Assembly (NCBI GenBank): GCA_019419505.1
Contig: DXZS01000020.1
Location: 124,001-188,000 of the forward strand
Reading direction: 5' to 3'
DNA length: 64,000 bases
Source of the DNA: Collinsella sp.
GTDB taxonomy: Bacteria; Actinomycetota; Coriobacteriia; Coriobacteriales; Coriobacteriaceae
The notes below the pieces were generated by a model that ran no database searches, was not told the DNA's origin, and was given only the letters and a program-made list of their open reading frames with translations. Below, one piece after another: positions 41,363 through 50,454 of this stretch (the stretch's first letter is position 1; every line of letters starts with the position of its first letter). The position numbers and the translations under genes were made by a program.

Positions 41363-42970
41363 TTAGTGACGGAAATGCCTGGCTCCGGTGAACACCATCG
41401 CGATGCCATGCTCATTGCAGGCCTGGATGCTCTCGTCGTCGCGCTTGGAGCCGCCGGGCTGAATGATGCAGGTCACGCCGTGCGCGGCAAGCACGTCGAC
41501 GTTGTCGCGGAACGGGAAGAACGCGTCGCTTGCACAGGCAAAGCCGCCCTTCTCCACGCCCTCGCGCTCGCAGAAGTCCTCGGCGCGCTCGCAGGCCAGC
41601 AGTGCGGAGTCAACGCGGTTGGGCTGACCCGGACCCATGCCAATGCCGGCCTTGCCCTTGGAGACCAGGATGGCGTTGGACTTGACGCCCTTGCAGACCT
41701 TCCAGGCAAACTCGAGCTCGGCCATCTCGGCGTCGGTGGGCTTGCGGTCGGTGGGGAACGTAAAGGTCGCGGGGTCCTCGGTCACGTGGTCGACTTCCTG
41801 CACCAGCATGCCGCCGTCGACGGAGCGCAGCTCCACCTGGGCGCCGTGGTCCACGCCGCCGGTAGCCAACACGCGCAGGTTGGGGCGCTTGGCCATGCGC
41901 TCGAGCGCCTCGTCGGTGTAGCTCGGGGCGATGATGACCTCGACGAACTGCTTGTTCTGATCGGCAAAGTGCTCAACCAGCTCAAAGGGAACCTCGCGGT
42001 TGCAGGCGATGATGCCGCCAAAGGCGCTCTTGGGATCGCAGGCGAAGGCGCGGTCGTAGGCAGCCGTGATGTCCTCGGCAACGGCGGAACCGCAGGGGTT
42101 CTGGTGCTTGAGGATTACGCAGGCCGGCTCGTCAAACTCGCGGACCAGGTTCCAGGCGGCGTCGGCATCCAGATAGTTGTTGTAGCTGAGCGGCTTGCCC
42201 TGGATCTGCTCGGAGCCCACGAGCGGGAACTGCGAGCTCGCGGTGTTCTCGCAGCCCTCGGCGAAGCGGTAGACCGTAGCCTTCTGCTGAGGATTCTCGC
42301 CATAGCGCAGGTCGTCGACCTTCTCCAGCGAGATCTCGAGCTTGGCAGAGGTGTCCGCCACATCGCTTGCCTGGGCGGCAAGCCAACGGGAGATAGCCGT
42401 GTCGTAGGCGGCGGTGGTCTGGTAGACCTTCACCTGCAGGCGACGACGGGTGGAAAGCGTGGTGCAGCCACCGGTCTCGTGCATCTCGGCCAGGACGGCA
42501 TCATAATCGGCCGGGTCGGAAATGACGGTAACGCTCGTGGCGTTCTTGGCGGCAGAACGCAGCATGGAGGGGCCACCGATGTCGATGTGCTCGATGGCGT
42601 CCGCGAAGGTGACCTCGGGGTTGGCGACGGTCTTCTCGAACTCGTACAGGTTGACGACGACCAGGTCGATCAGCTTAATGCCGTGCTGAGCGGCCTCCTG
42701 CATGTGCTGCTCGGAATCGCGGCGGGCCAGCAGCGCGCCATGAACCTTGGGGTGCAGGGTCTTAACGCGGCCGTCCATCATCTCGGGATAGCCCGTGAAC
42801 TCCTCGATGGGGGTTACGGGAACGCCCGCGTCCTCGATGGCACGAGCCGTGCCGCCCGTAGAGATGATCTCGACGCCAAAGTCGTCAACCAGCGTCCGTG
42901 CGAAATCGACGACGCCCGTCTTATCGGTAACCGAGATCAACGCGCGTGCGATCTTCACATCAGATCCCAT
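41363..42970 (-). CDS. purH: Bifunctional AICAR transformylase/IMP cyclohydrolase
   Basis: 535 residues, catalysing the last two steps of IMP synthesis. The N-terminal MGS-like cyclohydrolase domain (1-200) has ISVTDKTGVVDFA and STGGTARAIEDAGV. The transformylase domain follows with YGENPQQKATVYR, the catalytic Lys-His in LKHQNPCGSAVA, and a C-terminal AFFPFRDNVDV stretch. GGAGGA lies five bases before the ATG. Length and motifs are complete. Confidence 0.97.
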   Translation of the reverse strand: MGSDVKIARALISVTDKTGVVDFARTLVDDFGVEIISTGGTARAIEDAGVPVTPIEEFTGYPEMMDGRVKTLHPKVHGALLARRDSEQHMQEAAQHGIKLIDLVVVNLYEFEKTVANPEVTFADAIEHIDIGGPSMLRSAAKNATSVTVISDPADYDAVLAEMHETGGCTTLSTRRRLQVKVYQTTAAYDTAISRWLAAQASDVADTSAKLEISLEKVDDLRYGENPQQKATVYRFAEGCENTASSQFPLVGSEQIQGKPLSYNNYLDADAAWNLVREFDEPACVILKHQNPCGSAVAEDITAAYDRAFACDPKSAFGGIIACNREVPFELVEHFADQNKQFVEVIIAPSYTDEALERMAKRPNLRVLATGGVDHGAQVELRSVDGGMLVQEVDHVTEDPATFTFPTDRKPTDAEMAELEFAWKVCKGVKSNAILVSKGKAGIGMGPGQPNRVDSALLACERAEDFCEREGVEKGGFACASDAFFPFRDNVDVLAAHGVTCIIQPGGSKRDDESIQACNEHGIAMVFTGARHFRH

Positions 42971-43247
42971 GCAGTCCTCCTGTCTGGTACGCCGCCGTGC
43001 TCTGTGAGTCGGTGATACGTCGATCTGCAGCGCTCGCGCAGCGGCATTGAAAATACTGATTTAATGTAGCGCATCGAGCGCATCGATGCACCCCGCAACG
43101 GGCGCATGTGCAGAAAAAGTTTGCGAGCGGAGGGGATGGGCATGGCACCGGGCACGGTGAGTTCATGGAACACAGGGGCACCATAATTAGATGCCAATGG
43201 CGTGGTAGAACTGTGCTCGATATGCATCCGCAAAAGAAAGAGGCACC

Positions 43248-43889
43248 ATGGTCTCGCGGGTTCTCTACCGACCGTTTGATACCGAAGACTTCGACGCCAT
43301 CGCGCTGATTCTGCAGCAGCTTTGGCATAACAATTCGGATAACGATGAGTACAACCGCCTTGAGGCCGCGTGCGACCTCGCCTATTGCCTTTCGTCGTCG
43401 ACGTTTTCGCAGGTTGCCGTAATCGACGGCCAGGCACGCGGCATTTCGCTCGCGCGTGCGGGACAGAGCTCCGGCGCCACCGTTAAGGAACATTGGATGG
43501 ATACCGAACGCGCGCTGCTATCGCAGATGCGTGAGCTGGAGCCCGATGCCTGCGCCGAGTACCTCTCGTTTGTGCGCGCAACCATCCGAACCAACAACCG
43601 CCTGCTCGAGAGCAGCCCGTTGCCGCACGACAACGAGGTCACGCTGCTTGCCGTGGATCGCGATGTCCATGGCCTGGGCGTTGGCACGGTTCTGCTCGAT
43701 GCCGCGGTCTCGCACCTGTCCTCACTTGGAGCGACGAGGGCGCACCTGTACACCGACTCCAACTGCTCGTGGAAGTTCTACGAGCTGCACGGCTTTAAGC
43801 GCACGGCCACGCACCGCGCTAACCGCGAAGAGCGCCGTCACGACATGCCGCGCGAAAGCTTCCTCTACGAACTCGACCTAACAGCCTAA
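43248..43889 (+). CDS. GNAT family N-acetyltransferase
   Basis: 213 residues. The acetyl-CoA binding motif A is VDRDVHGLGVGTVLLDAAVS (V-x-x-x-x-x-G-x-G), and a following helix ends with WKFYELHGFKRT, motif B of GNAT. The N-terminal part carries the acceptor-binding region. The substrate cannot be predicted. It is divergent from purH. Confidence 0.88.
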   Translation: MVSRVLYRPFDTEDFDAIALILQQLWHNNSDNDEYNRLEAACDLAYCLSSSTFSQVAVIDGQARGISLARAGQSSGATVKEHWMDTERALLSQMRELEPDACAEYLSFVRATIRTNNRLLESSPLPHDNEVTLLAVDRDVHGLGVGTVLLDAAVSHLSSLGATRAHLYTDSNCSWKFYELHGFKRTATHRANREERRHDMPRESFLYELDLTA

Positions 43890-43904
43890 ACCCGGCAGCC
43901 ATAC

Positions 43905-43950
43905 CTAGTCATTTAGGGATGTTCCCAGTGATTAGTCGTTGGGGACAGCC
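43905..43950. repeat. Family B palindrome, degenerate copy
   Basis: CTAGTCATTTAGGGATGTTC followed by GATTAGTCGTTGGGGACAG, a degenerate copy of the palindrome seen at 19.68 and 46.09 kb. It lies just past the acetyltransferase stop. Confidence 0.65.
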
Positions 43951-43965
43951 TTCGTAGGTAGCGCA

Positions 43966-44018
43966 TAAAAATGGGATGGATCCGTCGGCAGTCGCTGGAG
44001 AAGATCCATCCCAAAAAT
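43966..44018 (-). terminator. Terminator of the DUF2207 gene
   Basis: Stem TGGGATGGATC/GATCCATCCCA (43972-43982 with 44003-44013), followed on the minus strand by a T run. Confidence 0.75.
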
Positions 44019-44027
44019 CAGAGCGCG

Positions 44028-45971
44028 CTAGAACGTTCCGCCGCCGCCTCCGCCGACGCCGCCGCCTCCGCCGCCAGAGAAGCCGCCGCCTCCGCCGCCG
44101 CCCGAGCTGTCGGAGCTCGACGCCAGCTCACGGATGCTCTCGTGATACACGTCATCGAACGAATCGAGCGGAGACTCGATACCGTAATGATGGTAGTACC
44201 ACCAGTAGCAGGGATAATTGTCATAGAAGCCGTCGGCCTCGCGCACCTCGGGCGGCACGGCCTCGGCAAGCTGACGCAGCACTTCCTTGGAAACACCCAG
44301 CGCCACGCCCATCACCAGCAGCTTGTTCCACAGCACCAGATCGCCCGGGACGGCTTCCTTTAGGCGTGTGAAATCCTCGAGCCAATGCTTGAGCGCCTTG
44401 CAGCGAGCCGCCACCTCGGCGCCCTCCGGCGTAAAGCGGCGGAACGTAAGGCCCACGCCAATACCCACCAGCACAATCGGCACCGAGATAACCGCGGCGG
44501 TAATGTTCGCCTGTGCGCCATCGGTAAAGAAGATGGATCCCACGGGAACAAAGGCAATCAGGATACCAAGAACCAGGCAAAACACCATTGCAACAATGCC
44601 GTCCGAGGCAACGTACTCGCTATCGGCCAGTTTGCCCTTAACGGTGTTCTGATAGTCCTCGAGCTTGTCGCCCACGGGTGTAGCGTGCTGTTTGACGTAG
44701 TGCTGCAGCTCGTCGAACGTGCGCGAGCGATCGCCGTTCTCGTCAGGCTTAGCACCGGCAAAGAAGACCTTGAGCACCATGTGGTCAATGCCCTTGGCCG
44801 ACTTCCAGCCCGCATCACTCACCGTCACGCGATACGTCTGCTCTTCTTTTTCACGCCCCAACAGACCCTTCTTGGCCTTGGTCACGGTCGCCTGCTCCAG
44901 CTTGATCACACGGTCGTCAGTGAGCTTCATGAGCGTGGCGATATATGCCCGATCGGGCACCTCGTTCCAGCTCATGAGGGCCGAAAGCACGGCGGGATGG
45001 TCGGCCGAAGGCACATCGCGGAAATATTCGTCCTGGAAAAGCGGCTTGGGCTTGCGCTTGCGCAGCTTGAGCATAACGATTGTGCCGGTAAAGGCCACCG
45101 CCGCAACAACACTTAGCACGGCAAGTGCATTGGCAATCATGCGAGCGTGAGCGCGGCGGGCGTTAGCTTCGTCGGCCCATTCCTTCTCTTCGCTCAGGAT
45201 CGTTGACATGCGCTCTTCGCCCGAAGCGGCAAGCTGCGGCACCCAGTCGCTAGGGAAGGCGATGCGTGCCTCGGCGAATTCGCCCTGGCGCACGCAGGGA
45301 ATGGTATAGGTGACCATGGGCTCGTCCTCATCGAGCGACACGTCGCCCGTCAGCGGACCATGGCCCCATGCGCGGAAGTTATCGCCCTTGACGGCCGCCG
45401 TCCCGGCAGCGGCATTCGCGAAGCACACTTCCATCTCGACGTCATCGGAATCCGCAGACCAGCCGTCACCTACGAACTTCCAGTAGAGCTCGGCGGTATC
45501 GGCCCAGTTCATAACCGCACCGGTCATGGTGTAGCTCACGTAGTAGATTGCGCTGTCGCCGCTCTCGTGAGGGCTGAACACCTTAATCCTTACGCCGTCA
45601 CCGGTCTGCTCGACCGTGTAGACGCCAGAGTCGCCCTTGTTCGCGCTATCGACTTTGTTAAACGCGGTGTCCTCTTCCTCGACACTCAGCACGTCGACGC
45701 CCGCCGTGCCGCCCTGCTGGTTGGAGCCCGTATTGATCTCCCAAAACACGCCGTTGATGTCGTCGTCGAAATCAAACTGGCGTCCCTCGACAACGGTCAG
45801 CGATCCATCGGCCTCGACCGTGGCGCCGATGTAGGTTTGGGTCATAGAATACCCGTCGGCACGTGCAACGGCGGGCAACAGCAGCAGCGCAAGCGCGACG
45901 AGCACGCAGACGGAAGCGAATCGCGCAAACAGGTGGTGCTGCCGGCTGACTTTGGCGGCGAGGGTGTTCAT
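44028..45971 (-). CDS. DUF2207 domain membrane protein
   Basis: 647 residues. The signal-like leader ends LLLLPAVARADG. An extracellular beta-rich DUF2207 region (30-260) with VEADGSLTVVEGRQFDF follows, then a membrane helix near 285-305, a cytoplasmic stretch, and two closely spaced membrane helices near 480-540. The protein ends in a Gly-rich tail, GGGGGGGFSGGGGGG type. DUF2207 proteins are common in Actinobacteria and Firmicutes; their function is unknown. The start is MNTLAAKVSRQ; 23 residues more upstream lack a ribosome site. Confidence 0.9.
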   Translation of the reverse strand: MNTLAAKVSRQHHLFARFASVCVLVALALLLLPAVARADGYSMTQTYIGATVEADGSLTVVEGRQFDFDDDINGVFWEINTGSNQQGGTAGVDVLSVEEEDTAFNKVDSANKGDSGVYTVEQTGDGVRIKVFSPHESGDSAIYYVSYTMTGAVMNWADTAELYWKFVGDGWSADSDDVEMEVCFANAAAGTAAVKGDNFRAWGHGPLTGDVSLDEDEPMVTYTIPCVRQGEFAEARIAFPSDWVPQLAASGEERMSTILSEEKEWADEANARRAHARMIANALAVLSVVAAVAFTGTIVMLKLRKRKPKPLFQDEYFRDVPSADHPAVLSALMSWNEVPDRAYIATLMKLTDDRVIKLEQATVTKAKKGLLGREKEEQTYRVTVSDAGWKSAKGIDHMVLKVFFAGAKPDENGDRSRTFDELQHYVKQHATPVGDKLEDYQNTVKGKLADSEYVASDGIVAMVFCLVLGILIAFVPVGSIFFTDGAQANITAAVISVPIVLVGIGVGLTFRRFTPEGAEVAARCKALKHWLEDFTRLKEAVPGDLVLWNKLLVMGVALGVSKEVLRQLAEAVPPEVREADGFYDNYPCYWWYYHHYGIESPLDSFDDVYHESIRELASSSDSSGGGGGGGFSGGGGGGVGGGGGGTF

Positions 45972-46092
45972 AGGCACATCCTTTGTCTGTAAAACCAACA
46001 GCGCCATTGTCCCACGTTTGCGGGTACGCATGACGAACATCTAGGCGACCGGAGCGCCAAACGGGATGAAAGTCACACCCGCACCCCGGCAG

Positions 46093-46137
46093 CTAGTCAT
46101 TGGGGACGTTCTTAAATGACTAGTCATTAGGGACACC
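46093..46137. repeat. Family B palindrome
   Basis: CTAGTCATTGGGGACGTTCT then TAAATGACTAGTCATTAGGG, the same unit as at 19.68 kb. The two arms form a stem with GGGGACGTTCTT in its loop. Confidence 0.75.
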
Positions 46138-46314
46138 CTTGGCATGGCCCGCGCCAGCAATAGATACCACTTCACAGCTCTGTCACAGGTGTAGCGGCTT
46201 TGTGTGGGCGCGGCACGCGCTGATTGAGCCGCCAGCCGAGGGGCATAAAGCAGTCGAGCGAAAACGGTTTGCCCCTTTGCCGTTCGCTTGAGGATCATGT
46301 CCCCCTTTTCCGCG

Positions 46315-46350
46315 GAAACCCCGGCAGTTGCGAAGAGCTGCCGGGGTTTC
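46315..46350. terminator. Strong hairpin upstream of gluQ
   Basis: A 13-bp stem GAAACCCCGGCAG/CTGCCGGGGTTTC (46315-46327 with 46338-46350), with only a weak T run. It could be a terminator for a short transcript from 46.18-46.31 kb or an attenuator. Confidence 0.5.
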
Positions 46351-46486
46351 TGTCGTTTGTGAGGCTAAGTCGGTACGCAGCGATCGAGACCTTGAGCCGC
46401 AAACCCACCGTGCGCAATGCGCACCGCCGCCAACTTGTGAGCGCAGCAACGCCTTCCCTGCCAAGCCCCGCGCTATACTCGTCCGC

Positions 46487-47488
46487 ATGGATATCAACGC
46501 ACGCAACATAGCAACACACGCCGCGGACGCACCAGCAACGGCAGCGCCCACCCCCGTCGTGGGCCGCTTTGCCCCGTCGCCCTCGGGCCGCATGCACTTG
46601 GGCAACGTGTTCAGCTGCCTGTGCTCGTGGCTTTCGGCCCGCAGCCAAGGCGGCAGCATCGTGCTGCGCATCGAGGACCTGGACGATCGCTGCAAGCGCC
46701 CGGAACTTGCCACTCAATTGATTGACGACCTGGCCTGGCTGGGACTGGAGTGGGACGAAGGCCCCTACTACCAGCACGATCGCCTGGATCTGTACGAGGA
46801 CGCCCTGCGTCAGCTGCAAGACGCCGGCCTCACCTATCCCTGTTTTTGCACGCGTGCCGAACTCCACGCCGCGAGCGCGCCGCACGCGAGCGACGGCACG
46901 CCCATCTACCGCGGCGCCTGCCGAGACCTTTCTGCCGAGGAGGTTGCCCGCCGCAGCGCTCTGCGCGCTCCGGCCACGCGCCTGCGCGTACCCGCCGTCG
47001 ACGACCTCGCAGACGACGTGATCGAATTCGTGGACCGCACGTATGGAGCCCAATGCGAAGCACTCGCCACCGAATGCGGCGACTTTTTGGTGCGCCGCAG
47101 CGACGGCGTTTTTGCCTACCAGCTAGCCGTGGTGGTCGACGACGCTGCCATGGGCGTCACCGAGGTCGTGCGCGGATGCGATCTGCTGGGCTCCACGCCG
47201 CGCCAAATCTACCTGCAGCATTTGCTGGAACTTCCCACGCCGCACTACGCGCACATTCCGCTGCTCATGTCGCCGGATGGCCGCCGCCTTTCCAAGCGCG
47301 ACCGCGACCTGGACCTGGGCGAGCTCCGCACCCGCTTTGGCGCGCCCGAGGCACTACTGGGCTGGCTCGCCGGGCAAACAGGCATCGCGCCGGACGCCAC
47401 ACCGCGCTCTGCCGAGCAGCTGGTCGAGCACTTTAGCTGGGATGTTATCCGCACGCATCGGGAAAACATCACTGTAACGGTCGAGTAG
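46487..47488 (+). CDS. gluQ: Glutamyl-Q tRNA(Asp) synthetase
   Basis: 333 residues, a truncated glutamyl-tRNA synthetase lacking the anticodon-binding domain. It attaches glutamate to queuosine in tRNA-Asp. The class I signature reads GRFAPSPSGRMHLGN (HIGH-like), and the KMSKS motif is LSKRD. The zinc site is CFC...YRGAC, typical of GluQ. An N-terminal stretch of about 25 residues rich in Ala and Thr is extra. The start is MDINARN, preceded by GTCCGC with a poor ribosome site; a start nearer VVGRFAPSP is possible. Confidence 0.9.
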   Translation: MDINARNIATHAADAPATAAPTPVVGRFAPSPSGRMHLGNVFSCLCSWLSARSQGGSIVLRIEDLDDRCKRPELATQLIDDLAWLGLEWDEGPYYQHDRLDLYEDALRQLQDAGLTYPCFCTRAELHAASAPHASDGTPIYRGACRDLSAEEVARRSALRAPATRLRVPAVDDLADDVIEFVDRTYGAQCEALATECGDFLVRRSDGVFAYQLAVVVDDAAMGVTEVVRGCDLLGSTPRQIYLQHLLELPTPHYAHIPLLMSPDGRRLSKRDRDLDLGELRTRFGAPEALLGWLAGQTGIAPDATPRSAEQLVEHFSWDVIRTHRENITVTVE

Positions 47489-47503
47489 CCAGCCACCCCG
47501 CCC

Positions 47504-48229
47504 CTACGCGACATCCCAGGGCTGAAGTTCGTCGCCCAGGCGGACAATACAGTCGTAGAGCACGGTGTGGCACTCGACTGGGTTGGCGTCACGATGAAAA
47601 TGCCCGTAGTACCAGCGCTTGTAGTCCAGGTGGTCCTCCAGCTCGTCGAAAAACGTGGTGAGTCGATCGACATCGGGATAATTCCAGCCAGGTGCCGGGT
47701 AAAGCGTGGGCGAAAGCATGCGCGTGGAGCAGGTATGGGTGATCGCATAGTCGACCTTCCAACCCACGCTGTCGAGCTTTGCCCGCGCCTCCTCAAAGTT
47801 GCGCTCGTCCGGCAGCTCCTGCGGCCACCAGCTGGAATACGGAATGCGGTATTCCTTATCCACGCTCGTGGCGCCGCCCATGGTAAAGATCGTTGAGCCG
47901 TCGAGCTCAAAAACCTCACCGCGCGTCAGGCGTCGGATGGGCGAGGTGTCCGACAGACGCTGCGTCAGGCCGCCGTGCCACAGCTCCATGGGGCGCTCCG
48001 ACCAGTGATCGAAACGCTCGTGGTTGCCGTCGACAAACAGCACGGTATAGGGGCGCGACTCCAGCCAGGCGATGTCGGCACATTCCTCGGCAGAGAAATC
48101 CCACGGAAAGCCAAAGTCGCCCGCGATGATGAGATAGTCGTCACTTGTCAGACCATCCCCAAGATCCCAGTCGCGAAGCTTTTGCATGTCGACGCCGCCG
48201 TGAATATCGCCCGTCACATAGACCGTCAT
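47504..48229 (-). CDS. Calcineurin-like metallophosphoesterase
   Basis: 241 residues. Metal ligands are visible as VTGDIHGGVD, IIAGDFGFPW and FVDGNHERFD, the D-x-H, GDxx and GNHE blocks, and the later THTCSTRM and GHFHRD. It is a phosphatase of the serine/threonine or nucleotidase-like group; the substrate is unknown. The start is MTVYVTGDIHGG; twelve further codons upstream overlap the neighbour's end and were not used. Confidence 0.88.
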   Translation of the reverse strand: MTVYVTGDIHGGVDMQKLRDWDLGDGLTSDDYLIIAGDFGFPWDFSAEECADIAWLESRPYTVLFVDGNHERFDHWSERPMELWHGGLTQRLSDTSPIRRLTRGEVFELDGSTIFTMGGATSVDKEYRIPYSSWWPQELPDERNFEEARAKLDSVGWKVDYAITHTCSTRMLSPTLYPAPGWNYPDVDRLTTFFDELEDHLDYKRWYYGHFHRDANPVECHTVLYDCIVRLGDELQPWDVA

Positions 48230-48254
48230 CGGATCACCACTTCCCTGTAAGTCG

Positions 48255-48554
48255 CTAGCCCACATTCTGCACGATCACTAAGTCAACCGTTCCAGCCCTT
48301 CCATCCTTTGGGACCTGCCCCTCGCTCTTCCATCCAAACGGGTCAAACACCCAAAAGATCAGATCGAGCACGCCGCCGGTCATCGTGGCGCCGGCAAGAG
48401 CCATGCAAACATGCAGAAAGCTGGCACTTCGGAGCACGTCGAACGGCCCCAGAACAGCCAGCAGCGCGACCGCTGCGCCGGCTACGCACAGCGCGAGGCA
48501 CGGCCCCGCGTCCTTTACGCACTTCTTTGCGAGATGCTTTGCGTTGTCACTCAT
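48255..48554 (-). CDS. Small two-helix membrane protein, unknown function
   Basis: 99 residues starting MSDNAKHLAKKCVKDAGP, with AAGGAG ten bases upstream. Two membrane helices (about 18-38 and 47-68) are followed by a short hydrophilic tail, WVFDPFGWKSEGQ. Cys residues lie in the first helix. The family is not recognised. It is the gene upstream of the phosphoesterase on the same strand, and the 25-base gap suggests co-transcription. A longer reading from 48776 runs into the inverted-repeat element and was rejected. Confidence 0.75.
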   Translation of the reverse strand: MSDNAKHLAKKCVKDAGPCLALCVAGAAVALLAVLGPFDVLRSASFLHVCMALAGATMTGGVLDLIFWVFDPFGWKSEGQVPKDGRAGTVDLVIVQNVG

Positions 48555-48714
48555 CGGTATCGAACTCCTTAGAGGGTCGTTGTTCAGATGCATGCCGCCG
48601 TGGCAGAACGAAGCGGCAGAGTAAGTGTCACATGCCGTGCAGACATCAATGGAGAAACCGCCTGCTCGACCAACCCTTGACGCCGTTTTGCATCGGCACC
48701 CCATCCCCCGCTGT

Positions 48715-48898
48715 CGAGGTCTAATACTTTTCCCGAGAAGTGAACGGCTGTTTTTGGACCCCTGAAACAGCCGCATTTTTCGGCGGCAAAATCGTGGGAT
48801 TTCAGCATTGAAACCGCGGGAAACGGCACCTTTAAAGTTTCGATGCTTCGGGGGTCCGTTTTAGCTCGTTCACTTCTCGGGAAAAGTATTAGACCTCG
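48715..48898. mobile_element. MITE-like element with perfect 31-bp terminal inverted repeats
   Basis: The left end 48715-48745 (CGAGGTCTAATACTTTTCCC start) and right end 48868-48898 are exact reverse complements. Just inside each arm the sequence is again related (GGACCCC-TGAA against GGACCCCCGAA after inversion). The interior holds AAACAGCCGCATTTTTCGGC and has no plausible gene. Total 184 bases; no target-site duplication was evident. It lies in the gap before the DUF4342 gene. Confidence 0.6.
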
Positions 48899-49107
48899 CT
48901 GCTAGCTATCCAGAAAGACACCTCCCCCTTCCCCACCGCCGCGCAAAAACTCATCCAACATTAATCTTGGCTCAAGAATCGCTTAATCTATAACCTGCAC
49001 TATAGAGTTCGACCAAGGGCGGGGCGGCGTCACGCAGGCCGCCGAACGCAACGCTCGCACCCGGGTAGATCGCCCGGCGTCGCGCCCATCGAACGAAAGG
49101 ACAGGTC

Positions 49108-49650
49108 ATGGACGACCTCGAAAAAGTTGAAACCATCCGCACCAGGTGCAACGTGAGCTACACCGATGCCAAAGCCGCGCTCGACGCCGCCGACGGCAAC
49201 GTCTTGGATGCCATCATTTGGCTCGAGTCGCAGGGCAAGACCCAGACTACGTCGGCGCACGCCGCCACCGAGTCCGCGCCAGTCGATGAGCCCTCAGCCG
49301 AGATGGTCGCCGCGCAGGCCGCCTACGAGAAGTCGAGCGAAAAGACCGACTTCTCCAAGAAGATGGACAGCGTGTGGGAGTACCTCAAAAAGCTCTTCCG
49401 CCTGAGCCTGGACACCAAGTTTATCGCCACGCGCCGCGACGCGATCATCCTCAACATCCCCATCCTGATCCCCATCGTCGCGCTGTTTGCCTGGGGTGCC
49501 ACGATATGGCTGATGCTGATTGGTCTGTTCTTTGGCATGCGCTACCGCATCGACAGCGACGGCGATGTGCCCGGCAGTATCAACAACCTTATGAATCACG
49601 CCGCCGACGCCGCGGACGACATCAAGCAAAATCTGAACGACGACAAGTAA
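49108..49650 (+). CDS. DUF4342 protein with UBA/TS-N-like N-terminal domain
   Basis: 180 residues. Residues 1-45 form a UBA/TS-N three-helix fold (VETIRTRCNVSYTDAKAALD...NVLDAIIWLES), as in elongation factor Ts. A disordered linker leads to a charged helix with DFSKKMDSVWEYLKKLF, and then one membrane hairpin near residues 112-145 (IILNIPILIPIVALFAWG). The function is unknown; the architecture is the known DUF4342 one. The start is preceded by GAAAGGACAGGTC. It is 18 bases ahead of a two-component system. Confidence 0.88.
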   Translation: MDDLEKVETIRTRCNVSYTDAKAALDAADGNVLDAIIWLESQGKTQTTSAHAATESAPVDEPSAEMVAAQAAYEKSSEKTDFSKKMDSVWEYLKKLFRLSLDTKFIATRRDAIILNIPILIPIVALFAWGATIWLMLIGLFFGMRYRIDSDGDVPGSINNLMNHAADAADDIKQNLNDDK

Positions 49651-49668
49651 TCGCAGACGGGGGCACGC

Positions 49669-50454
49669 ATGGCACGGATCCTGATCGTAGAGGACGAGGA
49701 GAAAATCGCCCGCTTTGTGACGCTCGAGCTGGAGCACGAGGGCTACCAGGTGGAGCACGCCGCCGACGGCCGCACCGCCGTGGACCTGGCACTGGAGCGC
49801 GACTACGATCTGATTCTGCTCGATGTGCTGCTGCCGCAGCTCAACGGCATGGAGGTCTTGCGGCGTATCCGCAAGCACAAGGATGTGCCAGTGATTATGG
49901 TCACCGCGCGCGATGCCGTGATGGACAAGGTTGCCGGGCTCGATGCCGGCGCCGACGATTACCTGACCAAGCCATTTGCGATCGAGGAGCTGTTCGCACG
50001 GATCCGCGTGGCGCTGAAGCGCTCGGAGGCCGTGCGGGCGGCTTCGGGCGTTGGCGGCGCCGGGACTGGGGCGGGCGCGGCAGGTAGCGCGAGTGTCGGC
50101 TCCACTGCGATGCCCCCGGCCAGCGACTCGACTCAGGCTTCCGCCTCTCCCTCCCCCGCCACACTCACCGTGGGCTCGGTTGCGCTCGACCCCAATCGCC
50201 GCGAAGTCACGGTTGGCGGCTCGCCCATCGCGCTCACGGCCCGCGAGTTCGACGTTCTCGCCCTGCTTATGGCGCATGCCGAGACTGTGCTCACGCGCGA
50301 GCGCATCGCGCACGAAGCGCTGGGCTACGAATACGTGGGCGACACCAACAACGTCGACGTACACATCGCGCACCTGCGTGCCAAAATCGAGGACGCCGGC
50401 GGTGCCCGCATCATCCAGACCGTGCGCGGGGTGGGCTATGTCTGCCGTGCGTAA
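49669..50454 (+). CDS. OmpR-family response regulator
   Basis: 261 residues. The receiver has VEDEEK, phospho-acceptor D52 in LLDVLLPQLNG and the Lys in DDYLTKPFAIEEL. A winged-helix DNA-binding domain with VGSVALDPNRREV and LTAREFDVLALL follows. A Gly/Ala/Ser-rich linker of about 45 residues (residues 125-165) separates the two, longer than usual. GGCACGC precedes the start. It is translationally coupled to the kinase gene, which begins inside its last codons. Confidence 0.95.
   Translation: MARILIVEDEEKIARFVTLELEHEGYQVEHAADGRTAVDLALERDYDLILLDVLLPQLNGMEVLRRIRKHKDVPVIMVTARDAVMDKVAGLDAGADDYLTKPFAIEELFARIRVALKRSEAVRAASGVGGAGTGAGAAGSASVGSTAMPPASDSTQASASPSPATLTVGSVALDPNRREVTVGGSPIALTAREFDVLALLMAHAETVLTRERIAHEALGYEYVGDTNNVDVHIAHLRAKIEDAGGARIIQTVRGVGYVCRA

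Larger units (their letters stand above)
45972..46486. other. Gap between DUF2207 gene and gluQ
   Basis: 515 bases. It holds a family B palindrome at 46093-46137, a strong hairpin at 46315-46350 and about 170 bases of unexplained sequence (46140-46314). It contains no convincing gene; the ORF at 46041-46298 reads through the repeat. Confidence 0.5.

Noticed and set aside
46041..46298. 85-residue minus-strand ORF near 46.1 kb
   Set aside because: Its second half translates a family B palindrome and the rest is unlike a protein, despite a fair ribosome site.
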